Part shown: piece by piece, positions 25,150 to 37,441 of the stretch
Numbering within the stretch: the stretch's first letter is position 1
Layout: each line of letters starts with the position of its first letter
Assembly: GCA_038503075.1 (NCBI GenBank)
Contig: JBCAML010000003.1
Location: forward strand, 992,001-1,056,000
Direction of reading: 5' to 3'
DNA from: Gyromitra esculenta
Lineage: Eukaryota; Ascomycota; Pezizomycetes; Pezizales; Discinaceae
DNA: 64,000 nucleotides
Notes under the pieces: generated by a model
Databases searched by the model: none
The model's input: only the letters and a program-made list of their open reading frames with translations
What the model was told of the DNA's origin: nothing
Made by a program: the position numbers and the translations under genes

Positions 25150-27817
25150 ATGGGTTCCTTTTTCATGTTCTCCCAGATGGCCAAGAAGTTGCAGAAGGTA
25201 CGCTTTTTATATAAACATATACACCGTTCATTCTACTGGCACAGCAAGCTAACTTTTTGTTTCTACTATCCAGACTGGAGGGAAAGTCAAGAAGTATCTC
25301 TCCGGTGCGTCTGCCAGCACCACTACTCTGGTCCCAGAAGCCACCGAAAATGCAACTTCTTCCACCAAAGAAGTCCAGGAGTCGATCCCAGAGCCAGAGG
25401 TCGCGGTCGTCGAGGCTGCCGCCCCAGCACCAGCACCAGAAGTCGAGAAAGTTACAGAGCCAGAGGTCGCCCAGACCTTGATCTCAGAGGCAGAGAAGGT
25501 GGAACCAGAGGTCGAGCTCACTGCAGTCCCTGAGCCGGCACCGGTTGAGGAGGTTTCGATTGTCGAGCCAGAGGTGGAGGAAGTCGCAGCTCCAGTGACC
25601 GAAGCCGTCGAGGTTGAGGTTGCTGAGGTTGCTGAGGTTTCCATCACCGTGCCGGAAGTCATCGAGGTTCCTACCGCAGAAGTTGTTGAGGTTGCAATCA
25701 CTGAGCCGGCTGTCGAAGAGGTCTCAATCCAGATTGAGACTGTTTCCACTCCCGAACCAGAAGTTGTTGAGGTTGCCATGCCAGAACCGGAAGCTGTTGA
25801 TGTCTCAATCCCATCGGTCCGAGAGCCGGAGATCGCCGAAGTTGCCGAAATTGCTCAGGCCACAATCCCAGAGCCAGAGGCCCTCGAGGTCTCGGCCCCG
25901 GAAGCGGTCGAGGTTGCTGTTCCAGAGCCAGAAATCGCCGAGGTTGCTGTTCAAGAACCAGAGATCGTCGAGGTCTCAATCCCCGAGTTGGAAGTCCTCG
26001 ATGTTTCTGTTCCAGAGGTTGAGGCTTCAGAGCCTGAGGCCGAGGCCGAGAAGGAATGCATCCAGATCGAGATGGTCGAGATGCCAGAACCCGAAGTTAT
26101 TGAGATCTCAATCCCCGAGTCGGAAGTTCTCGATGTCTCTGTTCCCGAGGTCGAAGTTGAGGAGGTTGCCATCGTCGAGGAGGTCGCTGTTGTCGAAGAG
26201 GTTGCCGTCGTCGAGGTTGCTGTCGTCGAAGAGGTCGCTGTCGTCGAAGAGGTTATGGCCGAGGATACTATTGCTGAGGAAGTTGCTATTCTCGCTGATG
26301 TTCCTGTCGTCGAAGAGGTTGAAGAGGTTGAAGAGGTCGCCGTTGTCGAAGAGATTGTCGAGGTTGCTGAGGTTGCTGTTGTCGCCGAGGTTGCCGTTGT
26401 CGAGGAGATTGCCGTCGAAGAAGTTGCCGTCGTCGAGGAGGTTGAAGAGGTTGCCGTCGTCGAGAAAGTTATTGTCGAGGAGGTTGTTGTCGCCGCCGAG
26501 GAGATTGTTGTCGAGGCTGTTGAGGTTGTCGAGAAGGTCAGTCCAAAACTCACGATAATACGTGCCAATGATAATAGGTTACTAACAACGACTCAGATTG
26601 AAACCGCTTTCAACGCCGCTATGCTTCCACGTTTCTTGTCCATGATGCCGTTCGTCGAAGAGGTCGAAGAAGTCCAACCATTGCAGATCCAGCAGAAGTC
26701 GCTTCCAGCAATTGCGCAAACAGACTTTGTTGAACCGATAGTCGCTGGATCGATGCTCGCCGAAGTTGAACAGGAATTGGAAGCTCTCTTGGAACAAACC
26801 AGGACTCCTGAAAAGGAAGTCAAGCAACTCTGCAGCTGCCGATCGGTTGAATCTCTTTCATCTTCATACAACGACTCTTCAAACGCTTCCGCTTCTTCTT
26901 CCGACAATGGCGAAGACATTGAGAGCAACACCGAGGAAGTCCCAATCGAAGACGAGACCGAAGTCAAATCTGCCCTTGTTGTCGCTGCCCCGGAGAGACC
27001 TCGCTCGTGCCCACCCATGGGCATCAGCCAGAAGTACAGCATCCGCGAAATCAGAGATCCCCGTCTACAGGCTGTCCAGAGATGGACTCAACAGTCTGAA
27101 TCGCTCGCTATGGCCGAAGAACCCTCAGCAAGCTCCGATTCCGAATCTCACTCTGAGTACGACTACGATTTGGAGAGAAGCCCACCGCTCAGCCCCATCT
27201 CCAGCGCCCACGAAAGCGAGGGTGAATGGGCTGTCGAGAGCTTGGACAAGATGCCAACCGTTGTTCTTGAGGAAGTCACTGAGGAAGAAGTCACTGAGGT
27301 TGAGGTTGAGGCAGAAGTTTCAAAGGTCGAATTGACAGTGCTCCCAACCCCGGTCGAAGAAGTACAGGTACAGCAGGAGACATGCAAGGAACTCATTTCC
27401 GCCAAGGCATTCGCTAGCTACAACCCATTCATGACATCTTTCATTATGACCGAAGAACTACCAATGCTTGCGCCTGTCGAACTCAAAGAGATGGCAACCG
27501 AGAAGGTCGAAATCGTCATCCCCGAGATCAAGGAGATCGAAACCGAGAAAATCGAGATGGTTATCCCCGAGATCGTTGAGGAGATCAAGACCGAGAAGAC
27601 CGAGATCGTCATCACCGAGATCGTCGAGGAGATCAAGGCCGAGAAGACCGAAATCACCATCACCGAGATCAAGGAGATCGAAGTCGAGCCAGCCATCATT
27701 ACCGTCCCGGTCAAGGCAAAGGTAGTTCAGGTACAGAGGAAGAGGTCCCAGAAGAGGAAACTCCCGATGAAGCAGCGCTTGAGGAACGCAAAGAAGAGAG
27801 GTAGCAAGAAGAACTAA
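25150..27817 (+). CDS. Val/Glu/Pro-repeat protein with basic tail, unknown family
   Basis: Two exons, 25150-25197 and 25274-27817, give 863 residues. The short first exon (MGSFFMFSQMAKKLQK) joins in phase 0 at a standard GT-AG intron. Residues about 50-437 are a long run of degenerate units of the type PEPEVVEVSI and then VVEEVAVVEEVA: strongly acidic yet rich in Val, with almost no Gly or aromatic residues. Residues about 440-690 are a Ser/Pro/Glu linker with phosphosite-like serines and an LCSCRSVESLSSS patch. Residues about 690-820 carry four tandem 15-16-residue units (EK.EIVI.EI.EEIK). The last ~30 residues are Lys/Arg-rich (QRKRSQKRKL...KKRGSKKN), like a nuclear or nucleolar signal or an RNA/microtubule-binding tail. 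Upstream, TTATTTAAAA at 25063 may be the TATA element. The composition recalls PEVK-type elastic or scaffold proteins, but this is analogy, not homology. The gene model is sound; the function is unknown. Confidence 0.8.
27495..27690 (+). repeat. Tandem coding repeat, ~48-nt unit, four copies
   Basis: Within the 3' part of the repeat-protein gene. Units begin GAGAAGGTCGAAATCGTC, GAGAAAATCGAGATGGTT, GAGAAGACCGAGATCGTC and GAGAAGACCGAAATCACC. Each encodes an EK-x-E-I/M-V/T-I-P/T-EI core followed by a charged EEIK-like end. The period is 45-48 nt, always a multiple of three, so copy number can change without frame loss. Confidence 0.8.
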
Positions 27818-29079
27818 TAGAGAAAGCATTTCCATCATCATATTCATGTTCGCCTTCCCGCCCGTCGGCACCTGTTTTTCATTTTTCTCTTTGTTCTGCA
27901 TTTTTCTGTTTTTTTTGCATTTTCTGTTTGATATTGTTCTCTCTACAACTGGTGGTTTTTGGTGCATTCGAGATGTGGTCTTCTCTTTTTCGGTGACGCT
28001 GGTCAGTCGGGTTTGGGTTTAAGTCAGTGGGATCTGGATTTTTTTTTTGCTAGTTGTGGGTTTCAATTGGGTACAAAAAAAAGGAGTCTAGTTAGTTGCA
28101 ATTTATTTCATGTTCGACAATAAACTGTGTTTATTTACACATCACAATATTCGTTCCCTCGAACCTTCAAGTGAAATCCAAACTCAGCTTCGTCTTCGTA
28201 CTTCTATTCTTCAACATACTTGATTCCTAAGCCTGAGCCGTATCCCACTTACCGCAGAGTATCTTCAATAACTAACTCGGGGTTTTTGCTATGCCTTCCG
28301 ACTCGTCCAACTTTGCTTTTCATTACCACCCACTTAAACCGTCACTGAATATAGTGATAGGTTTCATATCATATAACCCAGATACTCAGGCAACTGTTAA
28401 CGGTCGAGTCGCAATTACAAGGGTAGCAATCTCACAGCCACTTAGCAGTTGTAAGCTATAGAACACAACAAACAAACAAACAAACATAGATGTTATTCAG
28501 AGTCAGCTCTCGTATTCTATGATTCGCCTATATTGTAGCATAGCCATGTGCACGTGAGATCTTAAATAGCACCTGGAGTAAGTAAGTGACGTGCAGACAT
28601 TCCCCTTTTAGTTACAGCCCGCCTAGACACACGCGTGCATATGAAACTGACATTATTATACTTGGACAGAACTGCACATTCTTCAAGGGGGGCTTGAAGT
28701 TCTGCAGAAAAGAGAGACGAGACAGAGGTTACAGATTATGTATTCATTGATAGTCACCGTACCTCGACCCACTCGGTTGTTGCGCCAATTCAAGCTTGGT
28801 TTTATATTCTATCGGCACTTTGGGTAAATTTACACACAGGTACATGAAGCTAAGTACCAACCTGCGTGGAAATACGGAGCTGCCTACACTCGTGACCACC
28901 CAGCGCGGAATGCTCTAGCAGAAAAAAAAAAAGGGCTGTGCTAAATCGTCCAAAGATGCAAGATACATAAATGATTCCGATGGATCGGGTTTTTTGGTTT
29001 TACCCTTCTCTTTCTCCTTTTTCTTTTTTTTCCCCCTCCCCCCCCATTTTGGTTGGTTAATTGTTCTGGAGTTTTTCGT

Positions 29080-29108
29080 GGGGTGCAGCGCTGTTGCAGC
29101 GGCACCCC
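29080..29108. repeat. Imperfect hairpin (GGGGTGC / GCACCCC)
   Basis: GGGGTGC, a two-base AG bulge, CGCTG, loop TTG, CAGCG, GCACCCC. Twelve base pairs in two stems around a 3-nt loop. It is GC-rich within a TTTT/CCCC-rich stretch. It could be a structured RNA element or a chance palindrome. Confidence 0.6.
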
Positions 29109-30119
29109 GCAGAAGGAGGAAACCAGCGAAACCTCCCCCTTCCCCCCCTCAACGCAGCTACACTGCTGCACCGCATCGCACTCGTTTTCTATTCGATCGC
29201 CCCACACACAGTACCTGCCATCAGCTCTTCTGGTTCTTGGGGTACATTGTTAGTGCCATCTCGATGGCTCGCGCCAAGAGATGTCAGAAATGGTCCTGAA
29301 ATCATACGAGACAAGAAACTGGGGTTAAAACATCACTACTGTGGTAGAGGTTGGGCGGAAGACTGCAGGCGGGATGAACCTAGCTGCGTACAAAAGTCGA
29401 TGGCATTGGTTATATGTGTTGCTGCCCATAGCAGACGAGTACATGTATGTACCTGTGTGAAAGGAGAAGTGGTCACGCGCGCGTTCAATTCATGGCTCCC
29501 CAACAAAGTTGTTGTGGTTTCTGCTACGGTTGGTGCCGGTTGTTGGCGGTGGAAAGATCTAGAGTCCAGACCATGAACGCTGTCTGTGCGGAAAAAAAAC
29601 CCTCCCAAACTGGTTGCTTACCACTGATGGTAACGGCGTATCGCTGTTGCGCATATCCCGCTTAAGTCACGACCTTTCTATCTGCCAGAAGCCGACTCTA
29701 TAACGAAATTAAATCTTAACTGATAGGTCTCCCGTAACTTAACTTACATAGGAAAGCACAAATAAACCCCAGCCTCAAACCAAAATTCTTCCCCATGGCT
29801 AACTGGAATAACGTGGCAACATTCGCGATTGTAGGGGTTATGGCGATAGGCGAAACCTTACCGATAGTCATAAAACGTCACTCGGTATGTTCGAAATCTG
29901 TCGGCCGCAGGAGCAAAAGACTATATTTTACATTGTTAATTGCATTTGTACTTCGTTTTTAACTTTTTTAGATCTAGGGACTTCAGTCGACCCAGTGAAA
30001 CTTCTTCCCAGCATGGAATTCCCCACTAAAGTGAATGTGGCAAGCCGTACAGTGACAGCTACATGTAGTAGTACCATATGTAGCTGACTTTTGGCCCGTG
30101 AACGCAGACATATTAAGTT

Positions 30120-30575
30120 TTAGCAAACAAAATGTCTTACAATTTGATCGTGTTTATCTCTAAAAAAAAAAACGCCAGCAGATCTTTCGGGTAGCCCCGC
30201 TTTCCTTCCACAAGACGTTTCGGCATACATATGGCCATGACCATGACACTTGATCGAGATAGGTATTACATTTAATGTGTAACTTGAGTACAAATCGACA
30301 ACACATATTCTTGACACCACGACAGAGCTACCCTCCGTTCGTAACGGCAGATCAAACGAATTATCGTGTACCGGTAGCGAGGGATCACCTAGAATCCGGA
30401 TCTGAAATAAGAGATTGTTTGGAGGATTGACTTTTGAATTAGACTTTGCATAATCAAACAGAAATCTCGATCGCGATGCACCAGCATACGCTCTATCGTG
30501 CATGGCGTGACCGAGTTTGTGGGGATATGTGAGTTTAACTAGACTAGACCGACATCGCAGCTGCATAACTCTCAT
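30120..30575 (-). CDS. Hypothetical ORF, 151 residues
   Basis: Uninterrupted ATG-started frame on the minus strand in an otherwise empty spacer. The product is basic, without a signal peptide, repeat or motif I recognise. Codon choice and composition resemble the surrounding non-coding DNA, and no TATA or CT-rich leader precedes it. It is listed because it is the longest ATG-started frame in this gap; it may well be non-coding. Confidence 0.15.
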   Translation of the reverse strand: MRVMQLRCRSSLVKLTYPHKLGHAMHDRAYAGASRSRFLFDYAKSNSKVNPPNNLLFQIRILGDPSLPVHDNSFDLPLRTEGSSVVVSRICVVDLYSSYTLNVIPISIKCHGHGHMYAETSCGRKAGLPERSAGVFFFRDKHDQIVRHFVC

Positions 30576-33089
30576 GTATAATTTTTTACCTGGGGACCTT
30601 GGACCTTTCTCGTGTCACACCAAATACCCCACACCACACACGCACACGGCAAGTTTGAATGTGATGATGCTCGCCGCGGAAAACGGTAATAAGTGATTAA
30701 GTTATCTACGCCGCGGGACATAAGGCTGCATGCACAGTCCTTCAGATACCCGGGGTTGATGGAAGCCTTTAGGGCTCGGCAAGATGCGCGGTGCAGAACG
30801 CAATGCTTACTTTGTGCATGTTGTTTATAGATACTGAAAATTTAGAAATATAGCAAACTTTGAAAGAAATCAGTACTACATAAAGTGTAGATAGGCTAAT
30901 TAGAGTACCCGGGGTAGATCTGAGGTCTCCCGAATTAATGTCTCAAGATACAAAGATTATTTGGGACGATCTTATCAAAGTACGGCTGGGCCGCTATCGC
31001 AAGCTTCAAATGAACTCTGGTTAGCCGCGGCTTCATTTGGTATGGGCACAAGACTAGGAAAAACAATTTTCCGGTAGTTGACGAAGCCACATCCCTTCGT
31101 CTATATTGAAGGTAGGGGTTGAATAAGAGGGTACTTATCAAAACGAGCGAGGACTTTGTCACTTCTCTTGAGCTCTGATTTGCCACACTAATTTTGGCTT
31201 AAAGTGTAGCCATGGTGGTGGCTGCTGAGTACCAAGCAAGGAATCCTTTAAGTTCTGCAATTATATGTGATTTAGTACAATTCTTCATCTATCGATCATC
31301 AAATCACTGCCTTTATCATTCCCCCCGTGATGTTTCACCAACAAGCAAGCGCTTTTACGGGACTGGTATCGCTTCGCACATGACAACAGTTATCTAATAG
31401 TTGGGCAAGCTTAAATTTCACGCGATAGCAGAAATTGCTTACCTTTTAGAGTTGGGGTATCTTTGGTGTTCGTCTAGAAAACTTAGTGAGAGTGATAGAG
31501 AGGTTACAGCCTCTGGTGGGGTTGTTGTAGAAAAACAAGGGTAAGCGAACGCCCAAGTAGTCAATACCGCAACCAAAATCTTTCCGATGAGCCCGGAAGA
31601 CCAACAAAATCTTTAGATCCTGAGTTGCCACAATTCTACAATAATTTTACCGGAGGTTGCAGGAAGTCCTTGAACATGGTGGTCCAACACCCAATGCTTG
31701 GTGATGATTTGCACCAACCGGTTTAATGAGGCAAGGGAGGCTGGCAAGCGGGAAGCTCGGGAGACAGCAAATGCCAAGCTCACTACTTGGCGATGAAAGT
31801 CGCACAGACGACCCGACGGGTGTGGCGCCTGGGATATCGATATCTATGTTCTAAGCTTTGGGTTGTTCTATGCCCAGGGTAGCATACTAAGAAAGTGTTC
31901 GATAGTATCTGTGGCCAGGAGAGGAATGTGCCAATTTAGTATCCACTTTTCAGGAGTATTCGTGGTTTGCCACTTAGCCACCTGTACCTGGATCAGCGTC
32001 ACTGGAAGACGCTCATGCCGTGCAGATGCGTAATAGCTAATGATTATTGATACGCGTGACATGGTATCACCCTGACCGAAGGTGATAAACTTTGGATAGA
32101 AAAGAACTGCTCAATGGCGCGTGAGTCGGGGGGGTATTTCTTCCAAATTTCATATCGTTGTAATTGCTGCAATTACTCGGGGGGGCAAGGTTGTGTACGT
32201 ATCCCAGGGATATCGCCCATGAGGGTGGAGATATCTGGTTTGTCGGGATTGCAAGGGGTGCCTGGACAGAAGTCTTTGCGTGGTTGGGCCGCCCAGCCAA
32301 TCCAAGATTGTTCCGGTAGCAACGGTTCAGCTAAACGTGGTTATGTCTCGCGAGACTCGCGTGGCTACTATGCTGATAGGGTCAGCTAGGACCTCGCCAC
32401 ATCCACTCCCGTCCCTTCTCATCTCTTTTTGATTCCCGAGAGTCATTCCGCAACATATTAACAGTAACATCTCAATCGCCAGCGGACAGAATTAACGAGA
32501 TGTATGATCGTCGTAGGGATATGCGAAGAGTTGTCATACTTTCTAGAAGCATTATAGGCTCAAGTTGGCACTGTCATGATCACCCTCTAGGAGCCGCAAA
32601 TTTTTTTCAATAACTGAGACAGAAGGACCGTGAGAATATAGCATTTGTAGCTTTAGTTTCGGGTCTTTCCCTGCAAAGAGGTTGATAGGAACACATGCTT
32701 ACCCGTATAAGCCAATCTACTCTTTGATTTTTTTTCTCCTTGGGACCCGACGAAAAGGCTAGAAGACTCTCAGATATCTCGTGCGACCCCTTGATTGATC
32801 ACGGCGGGACATATATTATGACCTCGGGGCCTCTCAGAACTACGAGAGATCTCTTTCATCATCGATTATTTACATTCAACCTTAAATCACCTCATGAGCT
32901 TTATAGTCCACTTTTTGAATTAGTTACATCCTACTACGGAATACAATTCCCCTTTTTTTTGGACATTTTTTAACCGATATACGGTGAGTTCTTTTTTTAT
33001 TCTAGAATATGCTGGTTCATAGTCTTCGTGACGTCCGAAACGCAAAGGTTTATGATACTCGATACTGATGTAACGGCCGAATATCTAGT

Positions 33090-36030
33090 ATGATCAATAC
33101 ACCCTTAATCGAAAAAATAAAACTCAAAGAGTTCGCGCGGGGCATCAGCAATGCGCTCCAAGCACTCTGTCAGAGTGTTGTTGCGTCGCCTAAAAGCAAC
33201 AAACGCATACTGAAAATTTCACTGTCATTGACGATGGCCGTAGCACTTACGCTGCCTCCTAAATTCGCTAGTTTTCATGGAACAAATCCGTTCTTACTTG
33301 GGACAGTGGTGAGCTTACGCGTAAATCGTGATTTTATATACGACTTAATCCTAACTATTCTTGCTAAATATAGGCTATCTATCTTTTTCCTGTTAAAACA
33401 ATCGGCGGTCAACTTGTAGTTACTGCGATAGGTCTGGCTGGGGTCTTATTCGGAATAGGATATGCCAACTCTATTTTGCTACTTGCACGGTTGGTCCAGT
33501 CCATAAATCCCGAGAACATAACTCTCGGCCGGCGGGGAATCCTTTGGGGATCGTTTCTTGCCCTATCGGTGTTATGTGGCTATATTCGATCCAAGTTTCC
33601 GCGTTTCAACCTTGCAACAATTCTCTGCATGGTAGTAAACATGTTTGCACTAATTCGGGGGGTCAACCATTTTGAGACCTGTTTCCGCAACTTCTTCTAC
33701 GTCATGATCTTTGGAGCTTGCGTTTCTTTGTTGGTATGCTTCGTCGTGTATCCTGAGGATCATTCTTCGATTCTCCGCGACGATATGCTACAAGGTGTAG
33801 GTGAAGCACAAAAACTTATGGAGTCCGTTCGACACGCTATGAAGTTTGATTCTGGACAGGAGATCAATATCGCCCCGCTCAAGGAAGCACATGCCAAGAT
33901 TCATGCTTCTTTGCGCGAAGCAGGGTACGAGATATCAATTTCCAGGATCCCCTCATCTACATTCGTCCCCTTCGACGCGGCCTTGGCCAGGTTGGTTTCT
34001 CTGGGAAGAGTTTTCAACTCTGCGATGCGGAGGAGAAATCGTCTTTACCCAAGTCTTCGACGCCGTTTTGAGGATGTTTTTCCGTCTGCAACAAAGGATT
34101 CGGAGGCTTCCTCTATCGTCGTGGTCGAAGAAACCCCGGTTGATGCGAAACAAGCCGTTGAACAAGCCTTTGTCAGCGTGATGGATTTGTTTAATGCAAT
34201 GGCACTAAGGATTCAGGAAATGTACCGTGGACGAGATATCGTCTCGATCATTGACCACGAAAAGTTCGCAACAAAGGTCAATGATATTCCGGAAAGAGTG
34301 GCTTCTGAAATTGGACGACGCACGGTATCGAGTACGAAGGAGCTCGAGGAAGCAGCATTTAGGGACCAAGTTAACACTGTTGTTTTGGATATGTTCGATG
34401 TTGTCACGGATGTGGCTAGAATTGTCGAAGGTATCGAGAAGCGGAGACTGACCCTTTGGTTTCCTCGTAAGCTTTATCCTGGTAAGCTTAAACATTCCGT
34501 CTGTTATTTACCATGTCTTCTATTACTAATACCGAGATTGAAGACGCAAGAGCCGAGGAAGAGGCATCTCGTCGTGCGGCCCTAGATCAAGCCGACCACG
34601 GCCTGATTCTCCTCCGAGAGGCAACAACTCCTCTAGACCGTATCGGAATATTTCTATCTGACCGTATCCTATCCCTCCGAAGCTCGCGCCACATCAAATA
34701 TGGGATCAAGTTCGCCGTTGTCATGGGATTGATTTCTATACCTGCTTATATCGGGGATTGGTACATCTGGTACGAAAATTTGCGAGTACAGTGGGCTCTC
34801 ATTTCTGCTATGATCGCTATGGAAACGACCCGAGGGATGACGTTTCGAACGGCTGGCATGAAGCTTGCTGGCGCCTTGATGGGAGGACTTGCAGCATGGA
34901 TCGTTATGGAAATTGGGAGCGGCTCCTTTTACGTTTCGATTGCACTTACCACTGTCGTCGGCGTGTTAGTTGGATGTCTTGTTACGAATCCCAAATTTGC
35001 CAAAGCAGGCACGGTGCTAGCATTGGCATACAATGTTATCCTCGGCGTGGCCACGATCTTTCCTGACCATGGCACTACTAGTTCTGCTTTCGCTAGAAGG
35101 ATATTGACACTCCCGGTCGGTGTCATAGTGGCGATGATAGTCCATATTACGCTCTTTCCTTTCAGGTCTAGGGTTGTGCTTGCAAAGGCGCTCTCGCACT
35201 CTCTGGATTGGCTCCACCATCTATTATTTGCTATAGAAGCTAGTTCACAGTACCCGCATCTGCAGGATAAATTTGATGATATGGCGAAGAAGGCTGGCAG
35301 GAGAGTTAATTTTGCGAGGTTGCTATTGCCAGCTACTGTATACGAGGTATCGTTGGCGGGTCACTGGCCCTATGAAAGGTTCGAGAGGATCCTTGAGAAA
35401 GTGATGGATGTGATGATCCTGGTTGTTGGTGAAAACGAAGGTGTTCCGGTAATGGCCAGGTCAGGGACCTGTGAAAGGTTAAGATTGAAGCTGGTTAGTC
35501 CCTAATTGCCCCCTAGCATTTTCTGAATTTGGCTAACGTTTGATTTCTGTTTATTTTGGTAGTTGGCATCTTTGTGTAACGACCTACTGGTGATTTCTCA
35601 TACTCTCAGCGCTAGGCTATTCATGCCTCGGAATGAATCACTCTCAACCTCCGTCTTGAGCGAATATCAAACCTTTCTTTCAGCCAAGATCATAGCTGAA
35701 GAGGTTCCCGTAGTGCGCAACTTTTCGGATTTGGGAAGATTATCTGACGTATGTTCCTCTGTAAAAGACTTGACTGGTTAAAAAGGCAGCTACTGAGTGA
35801 TTACACAGTTGGTTCACGAAATGAATCTACTTCGCGAAGAGGTGGATGAACTTATTACCGAAACACAATGCCCAAAGAGAGGTCTCTTGCCACAGTTATC
35901 ATTTATTATCAAGAAATCTCGACCACCTACACCAGTACCGGACGAAGAAGCTGCGCTTGAGCGGGAAGATGATGAGTCTTCGTACAGAGCACCGAGTAGG
36001 GCAGTTTCGCTCCCACCTAATATGCCTTGA
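33090..36030 (+). CDS. FUSC-type membrane protein (ArAE_2_N / DUF2421 family)
   Basis: Multi-pass membrane protein, 894 residues, from exons 33090-33308, 33374-34481, 34544-35493, 35563-35748 and 35809-36030; all joins keep frame. The first half begins with helices of the putative ER-transporter type (KISLSLTMAVALTLPP, then LVVTAIGLAGVLFGIGYA) and a long soluble segment. The second half repeats the pattern (YGIKFAVVMGLISIPAY, WALISAMIAMETTRG, then four more helices to about residue 660), as in FUSC/aromatic-acid exporter proteins. The C-terminal ~230 residues match the DUF2421 (brefeldin-A-sensitivity-related) region. It is likely an organic-anion transporter in an internal or plasma membrane; the substrate is unknown. 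Intron 2 has two possible donors 15 nt apart, both GTAAGCTT. The ATG at 33090 gives a short N-terminus; an additional upstream exon is not excluded. Confidence 0.83.
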
Positions 36031-37441
36031 TATTGCTCAGCTATGGCGATTTAATCATGTTAGCTTTTTTTTTCTTTCGTGTTCTTATACTTTGTTTACA
36101 TTTTTTTCTACTTGCCATTATCTTCTTTTGTTCCCCCATATTTTTACTTTCTTATTTGTTCTTGTTTTTTCTACTTCCTTTTCGTCTTAGAGTTCTTGTG
36201 TGGATCATTGGGGCCGGTTATAAGAGGGGGTTTTTTTTTTGTTACATTCAGGGATGGGTGGACACATGGGATAGGAACGGATTAGACAAAAAGGGGATAT
36301 AAGGGCATTAGAACGACTGCATGTATCACGACTATCAGGAATTATTATTGTTATTATCATTGTTATTATCATTATTATTATTATGTAATCTGTAGTTTAT
36401 ATTATTTATTATGGCTATTTCAAGTTTATTTTTCAAAATCGTTGAAGTCTGACTAGGGCTAAGGATTGCTGGAAAAAGAGGTCGTGAGATGTGCTGGCCA
36501 TAGTGGGTTACCAGGCTACACCGTGAACCGTTTATTACTTTCCACGTAGGCCAGCCTATGTAATTCATTTTCATGCAGTTATTTCGACCTTCTATGTCGT
36601 TTATACCTGCCCCTTACATTATTATTCTGCATGAAACTTTATTTTGAATTAGGATTCATGCATTCTGCCAAAATGGGGATACATATATATGTTGTGAAAC
36701 ATTCGAACCCTTCCCGCGCTTTGGCACCAAAGTTTACGAGATCAAACTCGGAAGGTATATTTTCTGCGGCACATCTCTCTAGTTCAGGCGTGTGATAACA
36801 AGCGAGGGTTTCCTATTGTATAGCTATGGTGGTTGGCCAATAACTTGGGCCCTAGCTTCGATGAGAAGGTTGCTGTACTTGGAATTTCAATTTCAATTTC
36901 CGAAGCAGCTACAGCTACACTTAGGTAGTACCATAACCTTCGGCTTGAATGTACCTAATGAATAGACAACAACAACAACAACAACAAGCTACACTTAGGT
37001 GCTTAGCTACCACGGGTTGCTTATAGCTAATAAATGGCTGGGATTAAGATTCAGGTATCGATGGCATGTGTTTTTTTCCCAGAACTACGAGCACAACTTA
37101 CAGAAATCTCTACGGTGGACCCGTGCTCACCATATTGGTGTCGTTCCGACAAAAGGCTACTTACAGCACCTGCCTACCAAATACCCGAACCATAACTAAT
37201 TAGTCCAAACTGTTCTCTTACACGTGAAACACATCTTTAACAGCTAATAAAATGTTTGCTAGGGAGATGTACTTATAATTATATGCAAAAGGCTACCTAG
37301 CAAAAGCGTCTGTGCTTAGGTTATGAACTTACTAGTTTGGTTAGCTATATGTATTTTAGTGTGGTTGGAATCGCGCTAGTCTAAACCTTGTTGCGTTGCG
37401 TTACGGATCTTAGTTACCCCACTCTTCCTCCGCAGAACATC
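36031..37441. other. Intergenic region
   Basis: T-rich 3' flank of the FUSC-type gene, then an ATT/ATC microsatellite (36341-36384), a CAA tract (36966-36986) and a repeated 14-mer AGCTACACTTAGGT (36913 and 36987). No gene is seen. Confidence 0.6.
36341..36384. repeat. ATT/ATC trinucleotide microsatellite
   Basis: Interrupted run of ATT with occasional GTT and ATC units, about 44 bases, 310 bases after the FUSC-type gene stop. Confidence 0.8.

Larger units (their letters stand above)
27818..33089. other. Gene-poor spacer
   Basis: About 5.3 kb. The first 300 bases after the repeat-protein stop are T-rich and likely hold its 3' UTR and poly(A) signals (AATAAA-like at 28120). Further on are an AAAC microsatellite near 28475-28490, a strong hairpin at 29080-29108 and one ATG-started minus-strand frame of 151 codons (30120-30575, listed separately). 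Nothing else is supportable. Confidence 0.55.

Noticed and set aside
25249..26568. Long minus-strand frames rich in Ser/Thr (TSSTTATSS type) antisense to the repeat-protein gene
   Set aside because: They arise from the GTC/GAG codon pattern of the sense gene and have no promoter or ATG context of their own.
29061..29576. 171-codon plus-strand frame
   Set aside because: Starts at TTG, has low-complexity composition and overlaps an equally open minus frame.
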